A DNA stretch of 5,711 nucleotides from Candidatus Thorarchaeota archaeon (GTDB taxonomy: Archaea; Asgardarchaeota; Thorarchaeia; Thorarchaeales; Thorarchaeaceae): NCBI GenBank assembly GCA_029855925.1, contig JAGSHP010000096.1, forward strand, positions 1-5,711, read 5' to 3'. Shown here piece by piece: positions 1 to 5,711 of this stretch. How positions within the stretch are numbered: position 1 is the stretch's first letter; the number at the start of each line of letters is the position of its first letter. A model generated the notes under the pieces. That model saw only the letters and a program-made list of their open reading frames with translations, searched no databases and had not been told where the DNA came from. The translations under genes were made by a program, and so were the position numbers.

Positions 1-15
1 GTGTATAAGAGACAG
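1..15 (+). other. Residual Nextera/Tn5 mosaic-end adapter
   Basis: The first 15 bases, GTGTATAAGAGACAG, equal the last 15 bases of the 19-base Tn5 mosaic end (AGATGTGTATAAGAGACAG) used in tagmentation libraries. The match sits exactly at the contig edge, as expected for untrimmed adapter. Read in frame with the next gene it gives the peptide MYKRQ, a well-known false N-terminus in metagenomic proteins. The GTG at position 1 is therefore not a start codon, and genomic sequence probably begins at base 16. Confidence 0.96.
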
Positions 16-267
16 GGAGAGAGCATTGCGTCCGTCGTCCGAGAGATTGTAAAGAGATTCCGAAAGGGGAATCAGGTCCTACTATTGACCGATTTTGATG
101 AGGAGGGAAAGGCACTTGCGCATCGCATTGAGAGGGCCCTTGAGAGTGAACACGTGACAACGCTGAAGGGTCTCCGACTCCGGATCAGGTCGCTGATGGG
201 GAACCTTCGATGTATTGAGGAGATCGTCTCGCTGCTAAAAAAGCAGGAGTGGCGGGACCGCGATTAA
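16..267 (+). CDS. Toprim-domain protein, small primase-like (5'-truncated)
   Basis: This is the C-terminal 83 residues of a small Toprim-domain protein, ending in TAA at 265-267. The key feature is a hydrophobic strand leading into LLTDFDEEG (about bases 82-108). This matches the Toprim DxD motif, whose acidic residues bind magnesium in primases, topoisomerases and RNase M5-like nucleases. After it comes an amphipathic helix (ALAHRIERALE), then a basic and helical tail with R..L(M)GNLRCIEEI, which resembles the archaeal small primase-like Toprim family (COG1658 type). The upstream strand, with the conserved catalytic glutamate expected near an EGK-like motif, lies off the contig. The true start is missing, because the five preceding codons are adapter sequence. 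The gene converges on the ABC operon with an 18-bp gap, so it is probably transcribed separately. The Toprim fold is fairly secure; the exact enzymatic role (nucleic-acid binding, cleavage or priming) is not determined. Confidence 0.75.
   Translation, partial: GESIASVVREIVKRFRKGNQVLLLTDFDEEGKALAHRIERALESEHVTTLKGLRLRIRSLMGNLRCIEEIVSLLKKQEWRDRD
232..246 (-). terminator. Possible oligo-T/hairpin terminator of the ABC operon
   Basis: A perfect 5-bp inverted repeat, CTGCT-AAAAA-AGCAG on the plus strand, lies about 40 nt past the ATPase stop codon. On the minus strand it includes a run of six T (242-237). Archaeal RNA polymerases can terminate at short T-runs, so this could end the transporter transcript. 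However, it lies inside the Toprim coding sequence, the stem is short, and the T-run falls mainly in the loop. It is a weak candidate and may simply reflect the LLKK codons of that gene. Confidence 0.2.
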
Positions 268-285
268 GAGAACCATACTGTGGAA

Positions 286-1299
286 TCAAATGGTCGAACC
301 ACAATTAGGACAGATGTAGCTGCCCCCGGGTATCTCATGGCCGCAGACACGACAGGTGCGTACCTGCTTCGTTCGCAGAGCCTCGACAATCTCACCAGTC
401 TGAGGCACAAGAATGAACCGCCCGTCCTCATAGCTAATTCGAAACTCGGTGGGATTGCCAGCTATCTCTAGAAGATCAATCGGCATGGGCAGGCGATAGT
501 TGTTATCAAGCTTGACAACACGTGTCCGCCCAAGTGTGTCGAGATCAATTCCAGTCTGATGAAAGCCTGAGATGATACCGTCACGAATCTCGATGGTGAT
601 ATCAGCCTTAGATGCCACCTGCTGACTGTGGGTCACTATGAAGAAGGAGGTACCAAGGGTCTCATTGAGTTCTTGAAAGAGGTCTAGAATTCTCTCTGCT
701 GTCTCGGGGTCAAGGTCTCCAGTCGGCTCGTCACACAACACGAGCCCCTTGCTCTCACTATCAATGAGATTGACAAGAGCACTAGCAATGGCCACACGTG
801 ACCTCTCACCACCGCTCAGGGTCGTTGCCTTGTTGCGCTTGCGTTCTTCCAGACCGACGAGTTTGATGAGACGATCAACACGTTCCTTGCGGATGTGCCG
901 CGGAACACCAGCGATTCGAGCTGCGAGCTCGACATTCTGCCACGCGTTCAGGTGCGGCAACAGATTATTGACCTGAAAGACAAAGCCAATGAAGTTACGA
1001 CGGGCCTCTGTAAGCACCCGCTCGGACAACTTTGTGATGTCCGTTTGAAGGTTAGCCCAATACACCTTTCCAACAGTGGCCTTTGTGATGCCACCGATAA
1101 TATTGGTGAGGGTGGTCTTTCCAGAACCACTGGGGCCGACAACACACATTATCTTGCCTTCAAGGATCTGAAGAGAGACACCACTCAGAGCGACAACTTC
1201 GAGCTCTGCAGTCTTGTATATCTTGTATACATTGTCCACACTGATTACAACATCATCTGGGAAGTCGCTGTATAGATCGATTTGTTCAGTAGTTGTCAT
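286..1299 (-). CDS. ABC transporter ATPase, MacB/LolD class, with C-terminal zinc ribbon
   Basis: This is the cytoplasmic ATP-hydrolysing subunit for the two FtsX-type permeases encoded upstream. Counting from the ATG at 1299 (337 residues), it has: a likely A-loop aromatic in KIYK (about residue 28); Walker A GPSGSGKT (55-62); Q-loop FVFQVNNLL (Q109); signature LSGGE (161-165); Walker B LVLCDE with catalytic E191; D-loop GDLD; and the switch histidine in VTHS (H224). The ..EVVALSGVSL start and the NLLPHLNAWQNVEL region are typical of the MacB/LolD/FtsE class. The nucleotide-binding domain ends near 245. A further 90 residues follow: a stretch at 257-300 that resembles an AbrB-like beta-hairpin domain (inference), then CX2C-X10-CX2C at C316, C319, C330 and C333, a zinc ribbon. 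LolD and MacB-class ATPase domains usually lack this tail. I chose ATG 1299 because GGAGGTG lies 12 nt upstream. The in-frame GTG at 1314 lies inside that Shine-Dalgarno sequence and would add only five residues (MFVGP). Confidence 0.95.
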   Translation of the reverse strand: MTTTEQIDLYSDFPDDVVISVDNVYKIYKTAELEVVALSGVSLQILEGKIMCVVGPSGSGKTTLTNIIGGITKATVGKVYWANLQTDITKLSERVLTEARRNFIGFVFQVNNLLPHLNAWQNVELAARIAGVPRHIRKERVDRLIKLVGLEERKRNKATTLSGGERSRVAIASALVNLIDSESKGLVLCDEPTGDLDPETAERILDLFQELNETLGTSFFIVTHSQQVASKADITIEIRDGIISGFHQTGIDLDTLGRTRVVKLDNNYRLPMPIDLLEIAGNPTEFRISYEDGRFILVPQTGEIVEALRTKQVRTCRVCGHEIPGGSYICPNCGSTI

Positions 1300-1311
1300 C
1301 GGACCCACAAA

Positions 1312-1318
1312 CACCTCC
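1312..1318 (-). promoter_or_regulatory. Ribosome binding site of the ATPase gene (GGAGGTG)
   Basis: On the minus strand, GGAGGTG occupies 1318-1312, with 12 nt between it and the ATG at 1299-1297. It is a near-perfect complement to the 16S anti-Shine-Dalgarno sequence. The spacing is slightly long. The site decides the start: the alternative GTG at 1314-1312 is part of the site itself and has no separate site at a suitable distance. Confidence 0.7.
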
Positions 1319-1373
1319 GACTATTCGAAATTGATAAGGTTATTGAGCTACGCATCAGATATCATACCTCCAT

Positions 1374-4280
1374 CTACAGATTCCTAAGGACCTTGGCTGG
1401 ATCAACATTTCCTGCACGGCGAGCGGGAATGTAGCAGCTACCTATCATGACTGTGCTCTCCAACAGAACCATACCTGTCATTATCAGAACAGGAAGGGCA
1501 AGCACCTCGGGTAATATCGGGGAGAAGGGAGATATGCCGAACGTGAGAACGCTCATAGCATAACCGAAGATGAAACCAAGAAGGACACTTATTGAGATGG
1601 ACGCGATGACGGTACCCGCGAACTCACCGAAGACCATTGAGATGACCTGGCGCTTAGTACCTCCAAGAGCGCGAAATATGGCATACTCGTTCTTGCGCTC
1701 CATGACAGCTGAGCCTAGGAAGAGCGCAATGGCAGAGAGACCCATCGCCGCGCATAGTAAGAATGCAATGAGCGTGAGACCATCAATTCCTGCCACAAAC
1801 AGATAGATTGCATACGACTCCGTGGCAAGATCGAAGGTCGCAGGCGCGTATACGTCCACCTCACCAAGGGCTTCAATGTCAGCAACCGTCTCGGTCATGT
1901 TGGCATAACTGACCGTGTCTGCAAGGAAGATACGCGCATTGGTCAAGTGGGCCTGGTCATATAGTAGGTCGAGATTCACTAGCACAAAGCCTTCACGCAC
2001 CACTTGGAATCCCAACAGGCTCCCTATTGATTGACCCGACATATCTACAGTCGAGGCCATTCCGAAGCCAGGTGCGCTTCGCATCATCCCAACCACTTCG
2101 AAATCGATGGACATATAGTATGACGCGGTCGCGACCGAGATCGTCAACGTGTCCCCGACTGTCTTGTTCCAGAGATGGGAGTAGTATTCGCTGATTATGA
2201 TGCCATTCGGAGTCGACGCCAGTGCTGAGAGGACCGACTGTGCATCACCGGTCACAAAACTCTCATGAGAGAAGTCCGCTATCTCGGCGTACTCCAGTGG
2301 ATTCACACCTTCAACAAAGAACTCGTTTGAACCCGCCACGCCCCATGTTTCAATGACTGGGGTCACATGGTAGACTCCCGGTTGACGAAGGATGTTCTCA
2401 GCGAAGTCTATCGGGAAATTGTCGCACTCGACACGGATGTCAGCGCCAATAGAGTATCGAATCTCGTTGTCAAGCGTTGCCTCAAAACTTGAGGACTGAA
2501 TAAGCATCATGGTTGTCGTTGTAAGCGTCAGTGTCAGGATCACCAAGAGAGGAATGAACTGACTCTTTCGCTTGTGCAGGCTTCTGCGGAGGTAGAGCGC
2601 CTTCTCACCGAACAGGAAGCTTGTTCCACCCGAGAGCCGAGCAGTCACATGGCGCATTGCACGAGAGCCAAGATATGATGCTGCAAAGAGAATCAGTGTT
2701 GCTATGATGAGGTCACCTACTGCAGCAGGACCCACCGGGGAGATGATGAGTGGTAGTGCCAGAAGAAAGGCGAGCAGTGCCGTCAGACCAATCAAGTTTC
2801 TCATGAAGCTCGACTCCTCGGTCTCCTCGTCAGCAATATTGACGGTGGGCTGACCAACCTCCGATACGTCAATTCGGCGAGCAACATGCAGGATATAGGA
2901 AGCTGGGAGATACATCGAGATGAATCCAGCAATGATGAGAGACACGGGGGAGAATGATAATGACTCCAGATATTTTCTGTACAGCACTGGATCAAACTGG
3001 AATAGACCTGTCGACGAACCAATCAGTGGCGCCATAATCACTGTGAGAATCATCGCCATGATGAATCCTACAACTGCAAGAATGATGGACTCCCACATGA
3101 AGGTCGAAAACACTTGATTGAAGGATGCACCTTTGGCTCGAAGAGCACTGATCTCACCCTTCCGCCGAGACACAGAGGTCTCAGAGGTAAAGACAGTGAG
3201 CATGAGGCTCATGATGAGGACTGGTAAAGCAATTACGGTCAATACCTGGCTCTGGAGGTAAGTCGAGACCGCTGCATCAAGCTTCCAAATCTCCGAGAGG
3301 CCTGCCACCTTGATGCCCGGAAATGCCTCCTCAAGCTGTTCTTTGAGACCCTCCAGATTCTCACCGATGAGGCTTGCTCCTGCTCCAAGAAGAGTGGACT
3401 CAGAGCCACGGACAAACGCCACTGGGTCAAAGAAGCCCCTGTTCTCAATCTCATTGATGATCCCAGCCACATCAGACTGTAACACAATGATTGCATCTTC
3501 AAAGCCCAATACTGGATCTTGATAGAGGCTCATGGGGTCCCAATTCTTACGGGACATAGACGGGAATGCCTTAGCCACTATCGAACGTTGAGAACTCGGT
3601 CTGTATATCCCTGCAATCATGAAGTTGTAATAACGAACTGCCCCCAGCTGATCAGGTGTAGCAGGATCGTCACCACGGTCGCCATATCTGAGTATATCAA
3701 AGTCTATCGTGTCCCCGACCTTGAGAGTGATATTATGTACTTCGTTGGTATACTCCACGAAGTGCTCAGATACAATGACTTGGTGCTGTGAGAGAGCGGC
3801 TGATCCCTCAACATCTATGTACGAGCTCCAGTTTGCAATCATCTCATTGGTCACAAACAGAACTCGCATGTCCTTGATATGGTCACGATAGTTGTATCCC
3901 AGTCTACTGTAGGTACTCCAGTCAGGTATTGAAGACCCCACTAAGATTCCAATTGTGGAGGGAACGACATGCACATTCTCAACGAAGTCATTTGATTCCA
4001 GATAAGTGACGGCGGATGCCATTCGGGATGACGCATAGTTCTGCCCTGTTGAAGGGGTCATGGAAAGCTGATAGGGCGAGTTAGCAAAATAGTCGGACAC
4101 GACTATCGTGGTCCCAGTGTTTGTCCAGACGAAGACGGTCGTGGGCAGGGCAATGCCAATGGCCAGTACAAGAGCAATTCCAGCATTCCGGACTGGATAG
4201 TTCCTGAGGGAACTCAATGCATAGGAGATTGCCCAGAAGGGGTTGCCTTTGAGAGTCGAAGGGGGGTGTTTATCGGCCAT
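1374..4280 (-). CDS. FtsX/MacB-family ABC permease, complete, two FtsX domains
   Basis: This 968-residue membrane subunit has about ten transmembrane segments in a 4+2+4 pattern. By eye they are TM1 33-55, TM2 343-365, TM3 393-421, TM4 443-465, TM5 495-515, TM6 520-538, TM7 574-596, TM8 826-857, TM9 880-914 and TM10 926-950. Two large extracytoplasmic domains lie between TM1-TM2 (about 56-342) and TM7-TM8 (about 597-825). Each half has the FtsX cytoplasmic motif after the domain: RRKGEISALRAKGAS (372-386) and ERKNEYAIFRALGG (861-874). Both outer domains share a (I/V)SE...VGDT pattern (171-191 and 697-711) followed by a strand ending in .G, as in MacB periplasmic core domains, so the protein is an internal duplication. 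An acidic linker (ADEETEES, 483-490) separates the halves. The start is ATG 4280, preceded by GAGGAAG. The C-terminus, YIPARRAGNVDPAKVLRNL, is shared with the upstream paralog. It probably pairs with that paralog and the downstream ATPase. It likely transmits ATP-driven conformational change to the outer domains, for lipid, lipoprotein or peptide handling; the substrate is unknown. Confidence 0.93.
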   Translation of the reverse strand: MADKHPPSTLKGNPFWAISYALSSLRNYPVRNAGIALVLAIGIALPTTVFVWTNTGTTIVVSDYFANSPYQLSMTPSTGQNYASSRMASAVTYLESNDFVENVHVVPSTIGILVGSSIPDWSTYSRLGYNYRDHIKDMRVLFVTNEMIANWSSYIDVEGSAALSQHQVIVSEHFVEYTNEVHNITLKVGDTIDFDILRYGDRGDDPATPDQLGAVRYYNFMIAGIYRPSSQRSIVAKAFPSMSRKNWDPMSLYQDPVLGFEDAIIVLQSDVAGIINEIENRGFFDPVAFVRGSESTLLGAGASLIGENLEGLKEQLEEAFPGIKVAGLSEIWKLDAAVSTYLQSQVLTVIALPVLIMSLMLTVFTSETSVSRRKGEISALRAKGASFNQVFSTFMWESIILAVVGFIMAMILTVIMAPLIGSSTGLFQFDPVLYRKYLESLSFSPVSLIIAGFISMYLPASYILHVARRIDVSEVGQPTVNIADEETEESSFMRNLIGLTALLAFLLALPLIISPVGPAAVGDLIIATLILFAASYLGSRAMRHVTARLSGGTSFLFGEKALYLRRSLHKRKSQFIPLLVILTLTLTTTTMMLIQSSSFEATLDNEIRYSIGADIRVECDNFPIDFAENILRQPGVYHVTPVIETWGVAGSNEFFVEGVNPLEYAEIADFSHESFVTGDAQSVLSALASTPNGIIISEYYSHLWNKTVGDTLTISVATASYYMSIDFEVVGMMRSAPGFGMASTVDMSGQSIGSLLGFQVVREGFVLVNLDLLYDQAHLTNARIFLADTVSYANMTETVADIEALGEVDVYAPATFDLATESYAIYLFVAGIDGLTLIAFLLCAAMGLSAIALFLGSAVMERKNEYAIFRALGGTKRQVISMVFGEFAGTVIASISISVLLGFIFGYAMSVLTFGISPFSPILPEVLALPVLIMTGMVLLESTVMIGSCYIPARRAGNVDPAKVLRNL

Positions 4281-4284
4281 CTTT

Positions 4285-4291
4285 CTTCCTC
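4285..4291 (-). promoter_or_regulatory. Ribosome binding site of the complete permease, overlapping the upstream stop
   Basis: On the minus strand the junction reads TGAGGAAGAAAGATG. The TGA (4292-4290) stops the upstream permease, GAGGAAG (4291-4285) is the Shine-Dalgarno sequence, and ATG (4280-4278) starts the next gene. The two coding regions are 9 nt apart. The binding site shares bases with the upstream stop codon, so ribosomes finishing the first permease could start directly on the second. This arrangement would favour matched amounts of the two permeases. Confidence 0.75.
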
Positions 4292-5711
4292 ACAGATTCC
4301 TAAGTACAATTGCTGGGTCGGTCTTTGATGCCTCACGGGCGGGGATGTATGCTCCAATTACCATGAGGAACAACTCGAAACCAATGATTATTGTCAAAAA
4401 GTCAATGGGAAATACCATGACAGGGGGGAGTATTCGTGAGAACGGGCTCATCGCAAATACGATGATGCTCATGACAAACCCAAAGACTGTGCCAAGGACA
4501 ATACTAAGGGTCAATGATGCAAGAACGATACCGGTAAATTCGGACAACACTGTTCGAATGACCTGCCCCTTTGAGGCTCCAACTGCGCGGAGAATAGCGT
4601 AGTCACGTTTTCTTTCTCGGACAATGGATCCAAGGAAGAGCGTGAGCGAAAATATGCTGAGAAGCATGGACATTGCAAAACCGATTGAGAAGAGCCCCTC
4701 GACGGTGCTCAGGAATAGTGCTGTCGCAAAAGACTGCCGGGATAGATCAAAGTTCTCAGGTGTTGTGGCTGAAACCCCTGGGAGGTCGTTGAGAGCTCTC
4801 AATAGCAAGTCCTGATCGGTTATGCATACGAGGTCGGCAAAGAACAGGTGTGAGGTGACGATTCCGGTCTCTTGAGATAGATAGTTGATGTTGGTGATGG
4901 CAAACCCTGAGAGCTTTGCCTGTAGACCGAACGCCGCCCCCACTCTGGATGGTGGGATGTCCTCGGCAGAGGCGTAGCCAAAGCCAGGCGCACTATGAAC
5001 TATACCTACTATTTTGAAGGGGATGTCAACTCCTGCGAGGCGACCACTCACAAACAGGGTGATTGTATCACCAACGGTCTTGTTCCAGCGATTGGCATGG
5101 TATTGACTCAGAAGTATTCCATTACGTGTGGTGACAAGTCTGTTGAGAACTTCCTTTGGGTCCTCACCATTAAAGCTCGTAGAGTCAAAATGAGCGATTT
5201 TTGCGTACTCCAAGGGCTCAACGCCCTCGATAGAAATATGCTCTGTACCTATGGAACCAGTCGTCTGGATGACTGGGGTGGCATCATTCACACCAGGATA
5301 GGATTCGATGGTCTCATTGAAGGAGAGGGGTGAGGCGGTCGTCCGGACTCGCAAGTCCGCACCAACCGCATAGCTGATCTCCATTTTGAGATCTGACTGG
5401 TACGTCTGCGCCTGGACCGAGAAGGCAACCGTGGATGATAGTGTGAGGGCAAGAATCACCATGAGCGGCACTATCCGCCCCTTTCTCATACGAAGATTAC
5501 CTGCGGCAATCTGCCCCTTCTCGCCAAGGATGAACGACAGCCTTGAGGTGATTCGGGCAAAGAGCCTACGGACCACATGAGACGAGTTATGGGCAAGAAA
5601 GAACCAAGCCGCTGTCCCGAGACCCAGTTCTAGTGTCAGGAGGATTGGATTGGGCTGGAAGAAAATGGCAGAACCAACGACCATTGACAAGAGGGCGACG
5701 GAAATACCAAC
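4290..5711 (-). CDS. FtsX/MacB-family ABC permease, C-terminal half (5'-truncated at window edge)
   Basis: This is a second permease, closely similar to residues ~497-968 of the downstream one. The frame is open from the last base of the window to TGA at 4292-4290, giving 473 visible residues; the true start lies outside. Segments in order, numbering from the edge: two hydrophobic helices (about 1-20 and 22-40, matching TM5-TM6 of the paralog), TM7 about 80-100, an extracytoplasmic domain about 101-334, TM8 335-364, TM9 387-419 and TM10 434-456. Motifs shared with the paralog are GADLRV (117-122), EGV.PLEYA.IA.F, NKTVGD (210-215), SAPGFG (240-245), the FtsX motif RERKRDYAILRAVGAS (365-380) and the terminal YIPAREASKTDPAIVLRNL. 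The paralog suggests a full length near 950 residues with a missing N-terminal FtsX half. A TTG at 5690 can be read as a start but lies inside TM5 and is not the real one. The likely role is the other half of a heterodimeric permease. Confidence 0.92.
   Translation of the reverse strand, partial: VGISVALLSMVVGSAIFFQPNPILLTLELGLGTAAWFFLAHNSSHVVRRLFARITSRLSFILGEKGQIAAGNLRMRKGRIVPLMVILALTLSSTVAFSVQAQTYQSDLKMEISYAVGADLRVRTTASPLSFNETIESYPGVNDATPVIQTTGSIGTEHISIEGVEPLEYAKIAHFDSTSFNGEDPKEVLNRLVTTRNGILLSQYHANRWNKTVGDTITLFVSGRLAGVDIPFKIVGIVHSAPGFGYASAEDIPPSRVGAAFGLQAKLSGFAITNINYLSQETGIVTSHLFFADLVCITDQDLLLRALNDLPGVSATTPENFDLSRQSFATALFLSTVEGLFSIGFAMSMLLSIFSLTLFLGSIVRERKRDYAILRAVGASKGQVIRTVLSEFTGIVLASLTLSIVLGTVFGFVMSIIVFAMSPFSRILPPVMVFPIDFLTIIIGFELFLMVIGAYIPAREASKTDPAIVLRNL

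Noticed and set aside
1..3. GTG as the start codon of the Toprim gene
   Set aside because: It is part of the adapter sequence, so the encoded MYKRQ residues are not genomic.
280..471. Plus-strand frame that could be a gene after the Toprim gene
   Set aside because: It lies wholly opposite the zinc-ribbon and AbrB-like coding region of the ATPase, and its peptide has no recognisable domain.
749..1275. Two overlapping plus-strand frames and a minus-strand frame inside the ATPase gene
   Set aside because: They are antisense or off-frame readings of the conserved ATPase motifs, with low-complexity basic peptides and no ribosome binding site.
3519..3891. Overlapping plus-strand frames opposite the N-terminal outer domain of the complete permease
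   Set aside because: The minus-strand frame is a continuous 968-residue membrane protein; these antisense frames show no motif.
1377..4304. Possible DNA direct repeat from the matching gene ends at 1377-1388 and 4293-4304
   Set aside because: The exact match is only 12 bases and reflects the shared LRNL codons of paralogous genes. There is no target-site or mobile-element structure around it.
4995..5333. 112-codon plus-strand frame opposite the second permease
   Set aside because: It is antisense to the conserved outer domain (NKTVGD and EGV.PLEYA region), and its peptide does not look like a known family.
5688..5690. TTG as the start of the second permease
   Set aside because: The frame stays open to the window edge, and the paralog alignment continues upstream inside a transmembrane helix. 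The gene is truncated, not short.
1..5711. CRISPR arrays, tRNA or rRNA genes, insertion sequences, riboswitches
   Set aside because: Scanning by eye found no regularly spaced repeats, cloverleaf or rRNA-like sequence, transposase or terminal inverted repeats. Coding sequence fills nearly the whole window.

Overview
The window looks like the end of an assembled contig from a prokaryote, most likely an archaeon. The evidence for archaea is a Toprim protein resembling the archaeal small primase-like family, and an ABC ATPase that carries a C-terminal extension ending in a zinc ribbon. GC content is moderate, near one half, and the Shine-Dalgarno sites are clear and purine-rich (GGAGGTG, GAGGAAG). 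An Asgard lineage such as Thorarchaeia is a guess from protein style only. The genetic code appears standard, with TAA, TGA and TAG all used as stops.

Layout: bases 1-15 match the inner end of the Tn5/Nextera mosaic-end adapter and are almost certainly library sequence, not genome. Bases 16-267 (+) are the 3' part of a gene for a small Toprim-domain protein. An 18-bp convergent gap follows. The rest of the window is one minus-strand transcription unit, read from the right edge leftward. It starts with a 5'-truncated FtsX/MacB-type permease (4290-5711). After a 9-bp gap comes a complete 968-residue permease of the same family (1374-4280). After a 74-bp spacer comes the cognate MacB/LolD-class ATPase (286-1299).

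The three minus-strand genes encode one ABC system. Two paralogous permeases, with large extracytoplasmic domains between transmembrane segments, would be driven by one ATPase, like LolC-LolE-LolD or MacB-type mechanotransmission ABC systems rather than a simple importer. The substrate cannot be read from the sequence. No MacA-like adaptor, lipoprotein or regulator is visible, and the operon start lies beyond the right edge.

The most unusual biological point is the ATPase tail: a segment resembling an AbrB-like beta-hairpin, followed by a CX2C-X10-CX2C zinc ribbon. Apart from that, the window is a fairly ordinary transporter region. I found no CRISPR array, RNA gene, insertion sequence or clearly new system.
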